DNA of 64,000 bases from assembly GCF_041080835.1 (NCBI RefSeq), contig NZ_CP129683.1, positions 2,232,001-2,296,000 of the forward strand, in the 5' to 3' direction. Below the pieces are notes generated by a model. The model saw nothing but the letters and a program-made list of their open reading frames with translations, was not told where the DNA came from and searched no databases. Within the stretch, counting starts at the first letter, position 1, and every line of letters begins with the position of its first letter. Source of the DNA: Bifidobacterium sp. WK012_4_13 (lineage in GTDB: Bacteria > Actinomycetota > Actinomycetes > Actinomycetales > Bifidobacteriaceae). Shown piece after piece: positions 17,417 through 27,489 of this stretch. The translations under genes and the position numbers were made by a program.

Positions 17417-17749
17417 CGCTATGCCCGGCCCCAGATAGGCTCGGTGATGATAATCGACCAATGATGAATGAATCACTTCATGTGCGCTGGTATGTATTAG
17501 CCCTGGGAATTTCAAGATTGTATGCTCTCTGAACCTCGATGAACTTTTTCTGTGTTCTTGTGACTGAAAATTGACGTAATTCTGAAGTCAAAATTTCAAA
17601 TCTGAGTCGAACTAAGCCCTTCGAGTTCGCAATATGGAAGCTCTAGAACCGAAAATACTATACAAATACCTACATGCTGTATGATGTTGTACGGATTGTT
17701 TTTCGGACGGTAGAAATGTCGCGGACTGAGTGAGATGAAGATCTGAGGT

Positions 17750-20700
17750 GTGATGGTGAGACATGAGTGGGGCCGATGCGTGGATCAACGGCGGCGTGAG
17801 TGCAGTGCGAAGCGACTCGATATGGACCGCGCGCAATTCGTTCAATCCCAACCCCTTGAGTCTGCATTGCGTCTCAGTCGATCATCGTCATCTCCCATGA
17901 GCTTGGTGGCAGCTTTCCTATTCGCCTCGCATAGAGGCCGCCACGCAGCCAGGACCCGGCACATTTCAATCCTTGCATCGTTGTTCCTCGCAGTCCTTGC
18001 GCTCGTCACCAGCATCACGATGGCTAATCTGCAGGAATCGAAGGCTGTCGAAACAGAAAATCCCTACGGCCCGGACGGCTATTTCAGCAGCCTCGCTGCA
18101 GGGGAGCGACCTGTCTATGACAATGGCTGGGAGAATACGCCGACCATATTGTTCGGCACGCAAGAAACCGACAAAACCGGCCAAACCGCCGAAAACGACG
18201 AAACCGACCAAACTGACGAATCGAAGACTCCCGGCAGATACAGAACGCTCGCGAAGGGGCAGCTATTCGGCAAGCTTGATTCGAGTGTTTTAGAAGCATC
18301 GCCGAACGCTTCGTCGTTCACATCGGTGGGACAGAACGAAGCCCTGCTGTTTTCCGAGGATACTGTCACCGAGCCGTTCGGCTTCGACACTTCCGAGACA
18401 GCCAGCAATACATTCGACAATGCGGAAGACTCCTACAAGTCAAATCTTGCGAAAGTCTCCGAGAAGACGACAAGTACGGACTTTTCAGAATTTGAGCAAA
18501 AGCAACTTGTCGCATCCCCATTGGAGGGGACCTGCACTGAATCGCACGATTCCAGCTGCTCGCAACCGAGCACGGAGCCCGAAGGCGGGAGCTCTTCGGT
18601 CAACGCATACGCTGCGTTCCCACTCGCCTACGGCGACATCACACAATATTTCCCGAAGCAGAGCAATCTGCTGACTGGCAACGGCTCAACCAGCAGCGGG
18701 GGAATCGCTGGCCTAGCTTGCCCTAACGCAGCGTGCTCGAAGCAGTCAGCTGGCTATTGGCTGCGCTCGCCGTTATGGGGGAGCGCAGATCTCGTATACT
18801 CAGTTGACCGGAATGGCTTAGTTGAGACGACGGCAGCGAATGGCAAGCGAGCACTGCGCCCTGCTGTGCGTCTCGACCTTTCGAAGCTGCTGCTCACCTC
18901 GTCGGCAAAAGATCAAAGCCAGGATCCTGAAGCCGATCAGCAGCTTACCTTCGTTGACGAAACAAAAAGCTTCACGCTCACCAAGCTGGAAGTCAAGGAC
19001 GGGAAGCTTGTCATCGATGGCACGACTGATATGGAGGATGCGACTGGTTTCGGCTGGAAGCTCGTCGACCCTAAGAATCCTGACAAAGTCGTCTCGTCTG
19101 GTAATACCAATGGCAATATGTCGCATTCGCTGAAAGAGGACGATTCCAATACCTATCATCTTTATATTTGGGCGCAGCGGAACGAAGCATCAGAAGTCGG
19201 TATAAGCGGCTCCGCCAGCAAGTTCCAAAATGTGAATTTTTCTGTTAATGGATTGACGACAGGTATTCACACTAGTTCCACCACCACACTTCGAAATACA
19301 GTATCTTCCACGCCCTTGGCAGGCGCGCAGCCGAGGGCTCTCCTCAATTGCAGCATAGGCTTTGGCGGAAACCATACGACATCCCCTAGCGAGACCCACA
19401 ACAATATACGATGCAGCGAAGGCATCGTCGCCCCCACCAGGGTCGCTGCCCATCCAGCGCCGTCCGACGCTAAACACATCGGATGGTCTTCAGACGACGG
19501 GACTTACTGGTACGCTCCCGGAGAAGTAATACACGAGAGCACAGGGTGGCTGTACGCACAATTTACCTACGAAGTTACCTACGACTGCTTGGGTAGCGGT
19601 ACAAACATCGTGCTCACCGTGCCCTATCCGGGGAGCTACACAAGCCCACCGAGTACCGCATGCAACCGCGGTGGTGCAGGTGTAGCCAAATGGGGTTCCA
19701 GACAAGGGAACGTAACAGGATACCAGACTTTCCTATTCGATCCAGGCAAGACAGTTGCTTCCAACGGGGAGTTAAGATACTATGCGTTCTTCGAGGGGGT
19801 CGCCGAACAAACCACACTGCGAATTCTGTTAGACCGAGGTGTGCACTCTAGGTTTACGGATTCTGGAATAACGCTAGTCGACACTTCTGGGAAGTCCTAT
19901 TCGGGGACCCTCAGCGGAGGAACGTTTACATACATGTGGCTTCCGTTTGGACAATACACAGTTATGAGTTCGACCTATGGTGCCTTAACGACCATTACTG
20001 TTTCCGAGGCCTACCAGAACCATATCGTTAACTATTGGACTGTGCGCTACAACTTAGGTGGGGCAGACGAGCCTGTCCCTCCCGACAAGTACGATTCAGT
20101 TGAGGTTCTATCCGGCACGGTAGTGAATAGATTGGATGGTGATCCAAAACGGCTTGGGTACATCTTTGACGGATGGTATACGAGTCGAGCGGGAACTACT
20201 GTGTATGCTTTCGGGCCAATAACGGATACGACTACCATATACGCGCACTGGATAAAATCAACGGAAACTGTCAATGTTACGGTTACAATCCATAAAGACA
20301 ACTCGTCTTGGGCCGATCATGGGAAGAGCGGCTTCGAGCTTAGGTCATCTGACGGGGCAGTTATCGGCGGTGCAGTCAATGGAGATGTCGTTACGTTCAA
20401 CGACGTTACTGCAGGGAATTACGACATCTACAACGCCAGCGAAGGAAGGCTGAAGCAGCTAACTGTAACAGATGCGGACACAGAATTCTCCCTTGATTAC
20501 TACACAACATCGTTTGATACTCACGGGGCGGACACTCCTACGCCTGACGATGTAATCACCTTTTCTGGTCGATTCATATCTGCCTATCCGCCCGTACCCG
20601 AAAAAGCGGGACATACGTTCAACGGATGGATGACCGCTGAAGACAGTTCAACTTACTTTTTTTTCTTTTCTATTACTACTTCAGGCACAGCACATGCGCG

Positions 20701-23700
20701 GTGGATTGCCGATAGTCCATCGTTGTCGACAGTAACGGTGACGCTGCAGAAGGACGGTTCGGCCTGGATTGGTCATGCCAAGACCGATTTCGCCCTGACT
20801 CCGGACGATGGACTGCCAATCTTCGGAACGGTGAGCGGAGCGAGCGTAACGTTCGCCGATGTGCCTGACGGCAGCTATACACTCTCGAACACACCTGACG
20901 GCATGCTGAAGAACATCACGGTGAGTTCCACGGCGACGACGTTCACCGTAGACTATTACACGATCAGCTTCGATACGCATGGTGCGGATACCCCGCCTCC
21001 CGAAGGCCAAATCGTGCTGTCAGGCTCGGATGTCTCACCTCCCGCCGCCCCGACAAAGTCCGGCTTCACTTTCCAGGGGTGGAAAACCGCAGATGGTGGT
21101 TTGACAGCGTTCACGTTCACGAACATCACGGCCACTGCCACAGCTCATGCGGCGTGGAGCACGGGCGGCTCTGGTTCTGAAGACCAAGACTTCGTTACGG
21201 TGACGGTGCGCAAGGACGGTTCCCCATGGACGGACCACAATAAGACATCCTTTGTGCTTACTTCTTCTGAGGGAACGGCCATCGACGGTTCGGTGAGCGG
21301 TGCTACCGTCAGCTTCACAGACGTTCCGGATGACACCTATGACCTCTCGAACACCCCAGACGGCATATTGAAAAGCATTACGGTCAGTTCCACGGCGACG
21401 AGTTTCACGGTGGACTATTACACGGTCAGCTTCGATACGCATGGGGCAGATACCGCGACTCCGGCGAACCAGATTATTCTTTCAGGGAAGAACGCATCTC
21501 AACCAAGTGATCCCACGCGATCTGGCTATACCTTCGAGGGTTGGATGACCACTCATGGTGGTTCTTCAGGGTTTAACTTTTCCAATATAACTGGTAGTGG
21601 TACCGCTCACGCTAGATGGAATGGTGATCTGAGTCCGCCGCCACCCGGCCCAGACACTGGCTACGATTGTGATCCTCCCGAGGCAATCTATGATGAGGAA
21701 GGGATTCAAATTGGCTGGGAAGAACCGGTATGCACACCACAGACATTCACCATCTATCTGAACAACGACGGAGGATCCACGTCCCCTCCCTCGTTCATCG
21801 CGACATACGACGCCGCTGCACCCAGCATTCCTTTGGCGACATTCGCCGGATACACCTTCCAGGGGTATTACACGGCATGCGGCGGCGGTGGCCAACAGGT
21901 TCTGACATCATCACGATCCTATGTGAGCTCGTCGGCATACACGTCCGGGGGCAAGTGGACGAGCACATCCAGTTCACTGACATTCTGTGCGAAGTGGACG
22001 CGCGTGGTGAACCTGGACTACGACGACGGGGGCTCCGCTCCGGACAGCAGCTTCACGGCCACGTACCATTCGTCGGCGATCAGCGGCATGCCCGGCGCAC
22101 CGAGCCTGACGTATTACATCTTTGCCGGTTTCCGCAGTGCGAAGAATGGTGGCGGCACGCAGGTGCTAACGACTGGCATGGGGTATATCAGCTCCGCAAG
22201 CGGATTCACATCTGGCGGTCAATGGGTGTATACGGGAGCGAGCCAGCTGACGCTTTATGCTCACTGGACCTTTACCGTCACCTATAACGGAAACGGCCAG
22301 TCCTCGGGAACCGTTCCCGGCAACGCGACGGTCACCCGCTATGATTCGTATGATCTCAAGGCATCCAGTCCGAAATTAACGAAAAATGGCTTCACTTATC
22401 GTGGCTGGAATCTCGCGGCTGACGGAAATCGGAAAAGCTATTTCGAAACCGAAAACGACGTCTATTTCAGCCCTCCCGACATGTCCACCAGCGGTGTGGT
22501 GACGCTATATGCGCGGTGGACGCGGTCAGTCGTCACGCAGACGGGCGGCCTGTTCGAATACAAGGTAACGTTGTCGTCGTCGATGGACGTCATCGTCCCG
22601 ACCAACGGGTGGGGAACCACGGCCGCGCCTGGGGTCGGCTATTCCTGGCGCGTCTCCATATCCACTGACAACCGTTCGACGTGGACGGTTCTCGATTGCG
22701 AGATGCAGGATCGCGATACCAAAGGCAGCCGTTGCGATGCCGGAGTCGATTCCGACGCATACAAGGGAACGTCGGCGAACTCGAACAGCAGCGGGCCGCG
22801 TCTGGGGTCGCGTTCGGGAACGTTCTGGGTACGACTCACTCCTGCGCTGAACACCGCGAGCGTTGGTTGGCTGCGCGCCTTCGCAACCTCGCAGGGAAGC
22901 GATGCAAGCTTTCACAGCCAGGCCTCGACCATCGTGCAGGTTGCGGACATTCCATTCCGAGGCTTGGACGGTGATGCGAGCGATGCATCCGCTGGCAACA
23001 ACGTGGGAGCGAACTTCCTGAACGGAACCATCAATCTCACCGAAATAGGCAGGGTGTTCGACTCGACGGACACCACGTATTGGACGAAGGCGACTTCGGC
23101 GGGCAATAACTTCGCATACCGCATGTTCTCCGGGGACGCGAAGCTGACCACGCTTGCAGCGGGTTCGTTCTCGACTGGGAAACTGACCAGCGCCGGAGAC
23201 GGCTTCTTCGAGCGCTCCTTTGCAGGAACGACCGCGTTGGCGACGCTTCCTGCCGGGTCTTTCGACACCAACGGCCTGACGACTGTGGGTGGCAGCTTCT
23301 TCGCTTTCGCGTTCCTGGGGGATACCGGCCTTCCATTGTTGCCGGACGGTTCGTTCAAGCTGTCGAATATCGAGATGGGCGGCAACCTGTTCTTCGATTC
23401 GGCGTTCAAGGGGGCGAACAAGCTCGAAACCCTTCCCACGGGATCGTTCAACCTGTCCAAGCTCGCAATTGTCGGGAATCGTTTCTTTGCCGAAGCGTTC
23501 AGCGGAGCGACCAAGCTTGGCGCCACTTCGATCCCGCTTCCCTCGGACGCGTTCAGGCTGATCTCGACATCGCTGGCAATCGGCGATGAATTCTTCGCCT
23601 CCGCGTTCCAAGGCGCCACGAGCCTGGCGGCGCTTCCATCGGGATCGTTCAACCTGGGTGCCATAACGAACGCGAAGAACGCCTTCTTCCAGGATGCGTT

Positions 23701-26044
23701 CAGTGGGGATAACAAGCTCACCACGCTTGCCACCGACTCATTCAACCTGTCGAACATCACCACGTCGGGCAACTCGTTCTTTGCGCGTGCGTTCAGGAAT
23801 GCGGCGGTGCTGAACGATCTGCCTGCTGACTCGTTCAAACTTTCGAATGAAGAGCTCTCGGTGGGCAATGACTATTTCGCAGAGGCGTTCTACAACAATG
23901 AGTCACTCACTGATGTTCCTGCTGACTCGTTCGAGGTAGGGCAGGCCACCACTGCGGGGACGGGCTTCATGAAGCTGATGTTCGCCGGCGAGGATATTTC
24001 TCATGCTCCGAAGTTCAAGCGCAATACCGTTGCCAGAATGGTGGTCACGTGGTCGTTGAATGCTTCGAACGTGAACAAGGAAGGCACGTTCGAAGACACG
24101 TTCAGGAACGTGTTCACCGCCATCGGCCATCTGCTCATCGATCCGCATACCGAGTTGACGCTCGATCCCACCATCTCCGCGGCCCAGCCCAGCAAGAACA
24201 CCTTCACCGACACGCGACTGTGCACGGATTCGAAGTACTTCGTGGAGTGGGGATTGAAGCAGTGCGAGTTCTTCGAATACACCATTCAAGATTCGGACCT
24301 GTCTGTGCCTCTGGTCGTTCCCGCGAACGGTCGCTTCAATGCCGAGGATGCGTATGGCGCCCAATACGATTGGGAGGTCGAATGGAAATGGAAGAGTGAG
24401 GATTCGGTCGAGTACCGCACGCTTGACTGCGATCCTCTGATTCTGAATGCAGTCGCTGCCGTGCAGACCTGCGAGCCGAACACCGATACCGTATACAGCG
24501 GAAAGTCACGCGCGGGCACGGACGTCGGTCCGCAGTTGGGTGCGCCAATCGACTGGCCCGGCTTTGTGGAGGCAGCTACGGAGGGCGAGATAGACATTCG
24601 TCTGCGCTATGCAGCGAAGACGCACGATCCGACCGAAGCGACTGGCTGGCTGCGCGCCTTCGCCACCTATGGCGATGATGCCCCTCACCAGAGCGCCGCC
24701 ATGATCACGGCCATCAAGGACGTGCCGTTCTTCGGGATCACTTCGGTGATTTCGGATACGTTCTCGGGTGATTTCGTCGGCCAGTTCATGTTCAAGGAGT
24801 GCGTGAACCTGGCCCGGACGGGCAGGATCCTCTACCTCGACGTTCCAATTGAAGGCTGGCCCATTCCCGACAAGGACTGGCGTGGCATAACGACGATTGG
24901 AAAGAACTTCCTGCTGAAAATGTTCGAAGGCGACTTCAATCTGACCACCATTCCAGACGGGTCGTTCAACCTGCGTCAGATCACCACGGTGGACGACAGA
25001 TTCCTCGATTCGCTGTTCAAGGGCGCAGCCGCGCTGCCATCTCTTCCGGTCGGAGGGTTCAACATCTCCGCCCTGACGAGCGTAGGCTCTTCATTCCTGG
25101 CAGAGAGCTTGAGCGATACCGCCATCGTCGGCTCGCCAGTGGGCTCGCTGAACATGGCCAACATCGTGAGCGCATCTGACAAATTCCTCTATCAGACCTT
25201 CCTCGGCGCGACAAAACTGCGGGGACTCGCACAAAAGTCATTCCACTTCAACGACGCTCTCGTCTCGCTTGGCGAAGACTGCTTCTATCAGACCTTCTAT
25301 GGCGCCGAGTCGATGATCGCGATACCAAAGTGGTCGTTCAACACGGCGAACATCACTACCGTCGGCGTCAACTATTTCTATCAGACCTTCGCGAGCAATC
25401 GTGAGAACGATCCAGAGGCGAGTGGAAGTCCGCAGTTGGACCTGCACGCCATCAAGCAGGTGATGTCGGCATGGAATCTCGTTGACCCGTACCTGAACCT
25501 GGATGGGGTGTTTTTCGAGACCTTCGTCTTGAACACGGTCGCCCACGGCGACATCAACATCGAGGCAGCCAGGCAGCTGGAGCTCGATCCAGGAGAGTTC
25601 ACGGACACGCTGCGCACCGTGCGGGTATGCTCCAACTCTCCATACCGGGAGCATTGGGGTATCAAGGAATGCCCGCCATTGTATTCCCTTCCGTTCACCG
25701 GGAGCCTGCCCATCATCATGATTGCAATAGCCGCTGGCGGGCTGCTGATGATGCTGGCAATCGAACTGCACAGAAGGCAGACGCAGCTTGCGACGAGTTC
25801 CGGTGTCGGGCGCGGGGGCGGGCTTGGTGGTGGGCTTCGACCCATCCGCCATCTGCGGCCAGAGGAAGCGAGTCGCTGGTGGAACCGTGGTTTGGGCGGC
25901 AGGGGTGGCTTGGGCAGGCAGGGCAGTTTGGACAGACATGGCAATGCAGGCAGTGCGGGTCACATTGGAAGTCCGGGCAGTTTAGGTGGCGCAGGCAGTG
26001 CGGGCAGGCCGGACAGTGCGGGCAGGCCCAAACGGTGGGAATAA
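17750..26044 (+). CDS. Giant LPFTG surface protein with InlB-type and BspA-like repeats
   Basis: 2764 residues; GTG 17750 or ATG 17753 follows GAGG, giving a long pre-sequence before a signal helix at about residues 73-95. Domains in order: a DUF6273-like segment (YWLRSPLWG ... ALRPAVRLDLS, about 337-380); InlB-B (Listeria-Bacteroides) beta-grasp repeats ending in GWYT/GWMT ... AHW (about 765-1595), including three 150-residue composite repeats; a beta-sandwich module with W-L-R-A-F-A-T (about 1600-1735); about a dozen BspA-like repeats of the type FF-x3-F-x-G-A-x-x-L-x-x-L-P-x-G-S-F (about 1745-2105); then a second sandwich plus repeat block (about 2180-2620). LPFTG (2647-2651), a membrane helix and HRRQ follow. 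Unusually, about 90 further residues rich in Gly, Arg and Ser come after the helix. It is probably an adhesin. Confidence 0.8.
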   Translation: MMVRHEWGRCVDQRRRECSAKRLDMDRAQFVQSQPLESALRLSRSSSSPMSLVAAFLFASHRGRHAARTRHISILASLFLAVLALVTSITMANLQESKAVETENPYGPDGYFSSLAAGERPVYDNGWENTPTILFGTQETDKTGQTAENDETDQTDESKTPGRYRTLAKGQLFGKLDSSVLEASPNASSFTSVGQNEALLFSEDTVTEPFGFDTSETASNTFDNAEDSYKSNLAKVSEKTTSTDFSEFEQKQLVASPLEGTCTESHDSSCSQPSTEPEGGSSSVNAYAAFPLAYGDITQYFPKQSNLLTGNGSTSSGGIAGLACPNAACSKQSAGYWLRSPLWGSADLVYSVDRNGLVETTAANGKRALRPAVRLDLSKLLLTSSAKDQSQDPEADQQLTFVDETKSFTLTKLEVKDGKLVIDGTTDMEDATGFGWKLVDPKNPDKVVSSGNTNGNMSHSLKEDDSNTYHLYIWAQRNEASEVGISGSASKFQNVNFSVNGLTTGIHTSSTTTLRNTVSSTPLAGAQPRALLNCSIGFGGNHTTSPSETHNNIRCSEGIVAPTRVAAHPAPSDAKHIGWSSDDGTYWYAPGEVIHESTGWLYAQFTYEVTYDCLGSGTNIVLTVPYPGSYTSPPSTACNRGGAGVAKWGSRQGNVTGYQTFLFDPGKTVASNGELRYYAFFEGVAEQTTLRILLDRGVHSRFTDSGITLVDTSGKSYSGTLSGGTFTYMWLPFGQYTVMSSTYGALTTITVSEAYQNHIVNYWTVRYNLGGADEPVPPDKYDSVEVLSGTVVNRLDGDPKRLGYIFDGWYTSRAGTTVYAFGPITDTTTIYAHWIKSTETVNVTVTIHKDNSSWADHGKSGFELRSSDGAVIGGAVNGDVVTFNDVTAGNYDIYNASEGRLKQLTVTDADTEFSLDYYTTSFDTHGADTPTPDDVITFSGRFISAYPPVPEKAGHTFNGWMTAEDSSTYFFFFSITTSGTAHARWIADSPSLSTVTVTLQKDGSAWIGHAKTDFALTPDDGLPIFGTVSGASVTFADVPDGSYTLSNTPDGMLKNITVSSTATTFTVDYYTISFDTHGADTPPPEGQIVLSGSDVSPPAAPTKSGFTFQGWKTADGGLTAFTFTNITATATAHAAWSTGGSGSEDQDFVTVTVRKDGSPWTDHNKTSFVLTSSEGTAIDGSVSGATVSFTDVPDDTYDLSNTPDGILKSITVSSTATSFTVDYYTVSFDTHGADTATPANQIILSGKNASQPSDPTRSGYTFEGWMTTHGGSSGFNFSNITGSGTAHARWNGDLSPPPPGPDTGYDCDPPEAIYDEEGIQIGWEEPVCTPQTFTIYLNNDGGSTSPPSFIATYDAAAPSIPLATFAGYTFQGYYTACGGGGQQVLTSSRSYVSSSAYTSGGKWTSTSSSLTFCAKWTRVVNLDYDDGGSAPDSSFTATYHSSAISGMPGAPSLTYYIFAGFRSAKNGGGTQVLTTGMGYISSASGFTSGGQWVYTGASQLTLYAHWTFTVTYNGNGQSSGTVPGNATVTRYDSYDLKASSPKLTKNGFTYRGWNLAADGNRKSYFETENDVYFSPPDMSTSGVVTLYARWTRSVVTQTGGLFEYKVTLSSSMDVIVPTNGWGTTAAPGVGYSWRVSISTDNRSTWTVLDCEMQDRDTKGSRCDAGVDSDAYKGTSANSNSSGPRLGSRSGTFWVRLTPALNTASVGWLRAFATSQGSDASFHSQASTIVQVADIPFRGLDGDASDASAGNNVGANFLNGTINLTEIGRVFDSTDTTYWTKATSAGNNFAYRMFSGDAKLTTLAAGSFSTGKLTSAGDGFFERSFAGTTALATLPAGSFDTNGLTTVGGSFFAFAFLGDTGLPLLPDGSFKLSNIEMGGNLFFDSAFKGANKLETLPTGSFNLSKLAIVGNRFFAEAFSGATKLGATSIPLPSDAFRLISTSLAIGDEFFASAFQGATSLAALPSGSFNLGAITNAKNAFFQDAFSGDNKLTTLATDSFNLSNITTSGNSFFARAFRNAAVLNDLPADSFKLSNEELSVGNDYFAEAFYNNESLTDVPADSFEVGQATTAGTGFMKLMFAGEDISHAPKFKRNTVARMVVTWSLNASNVNKEGTFEDTFRNVFTAIGHLLIDPHTELTLDPTISAAQPSKNTFTDTRLCTDSKYFVEWGLKQCEFFEYTIQDSDLSVPLVVPANGRFNAEDAYGAQYDWEVEWKWKSEDSVEYRTLDCDPLILNAVAAVQTCEPNTDTVYSGKSRAGTDVGPQLGAPIDWPGFVEAATEGEIDIRLRYAAKTHDPTEATGWLRAFATYGDDAPHQSAAMITAIKDVPFFGITSVISDTFSGDFVGQFMFKECVNLARTGRILYLDVPIEGWPIPDKDWRGITTIGKNFLLKMFEGDFNLTTIPDGSFNLRQITTVDDRFLDSLFKGAAALPSLPVGGFNISALTSVGSSFLAESLSDTAIVGSPVGSLNMANIVSASDKFLYQTFLGATKLRGLAQKSFHFNDALVSLGEDCFYQTFYGAESMIAIPKWSFNTANITTVGVNYFYQTFASNRENDPEASGSPQLDLHAIKQVMSAWNLVDPYLNLDGVFFETFVLNTVAHGDINIEAARQLELDPGEFTDTLRTVRVCSNSPYREHWGIKECPPLYSLPFTGSLPIIMIAIAAGGLLMMLAIELHRRQTQLATSSGVGRGGGLGGGLRPIRHLRPEEASRWWNRGLGGRGGLGRQGSLDRHGNAGSAGHIGSPGSLGGAGSAGRPDSAGRPKRWE
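20657..20664 (+). repeat. Eight-T homopolymer in the coding sequence of the giant surface protein
   Basis: T8 followed by C and T4 encodes Y-F-F-F-F-S at a position where sister repeats use mixed codons (for example AFTFTNIT). Slippage by one base would truncate the protein before its LPFTG anchor. This could give phase variation. It is inferred from sequence only. Confidence 0.45.
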
Positions 26045-26223
26045 CGTGGGCGCCGAGCGGCCTAAGCCACGGCAAAACGACCAGAAGGCGACCGAGAGTC
26101 AACTAGAACGCGACAAAGTGACCGACAGTCGACCGAAAGGGATCAGAACGTGACCAGAAGGCGACCAGAATCCCGTGTTTTTCCGCTTTGAATGGGTCTG
26201 AACGTCACTGAACGCGCCAGATA
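26045..26223. other. Degenerate CGACCAGAA/GTGACCGA-type direct repeats
   Basis: After the giant gene, words such as AACGACCAGAAGGCGACCG recur in degenerate form (about 26070-26170), without a reading frame. They may be decayed coding repeats or a slippage product. No gene is visible between here and the stop of the reductase gene at 26442. Confidence 0.4.
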
Positions 26224-26331
26224 TCAAGTTTTTGGCACTAGTGAAAGTACAAACGCTGTTTTTTGGCTTCTTTTGGAATCAATTTCCGCCATTTTTGGGC
26301 TTTGATACTTTTGCAAGTGCCAAAAACTTGA
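26224..26331. repeat. Inverted-repeat element 2 of the dispersed AAGTATAA family
   Basis: Perfect 16-bp outer arms TCAAGTTTTTGGCACT (26224-26239) and complement (26316-26331), with inner AAAGTACAA and, mirrored, AAAGTATCA. 108 bp long, between two convergent genes, so it could end transcription on both strands. It shares arm sequence with the elements at 36125 and 46588. Confidence 0.8.
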
Positions 26332-26441
26332 ATTCTCGATCAATCAGGTCGCTCGAGCGGGTCAGATGGGTCATGTCGCTCGAGCGGGTTGCATTGTTGA
26401 TGCGATTCGAGCTGCTCAAGCGACCTGTCTCACCGGCGAAC

Positions 26442-27273
<832 letters not shown>

Positions 27274-27413
27274 CAACACCCCCAGTATAAGGCGCTTTTG
27301 CTGCAATCGTGATACGCAAATCGCCTATTTCTGCATTTGTGGGTGAGGTGGGTGGGGCTCGTTGAATGAGGGGTGCGTTGTTCTGGATTTCGAAGCAATG
27401 CGAACATATCTAT

Positions 27414-27468
27414 TTGCGCGCGTCAAAGATCGTGATATATTGGTTTCTGCGCTTCAATGTTGACGCGC
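27414..27468 (+). promoter_or_regulatory. Promoter with paired inverted operators for the sugar locus
   Basis: TTGCGC (27414-27419), 16 bases, then TATATT (27436-27441). GCGCGTCAA (27418-27426) overlaps the -35 box and its exact inverse TTGACGCGC (27460-27468) lies just past the expected start point. The centres are 42 bp apart, close to four helical turns. This fits repression by a LacI protein, for which the gene at 33397-34410 is the natural candidate. Confidence 0.55.
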
Positions 27469-27489
27469 ATAAATTAGAAAAGAGGAAGT

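Noticed and set aside
22526..23611. 361-codon minus-strand open frame within the giant surface protein gene
   Set aside because: Arg-rich and featureless, a mirror of the repetitive coding strand.
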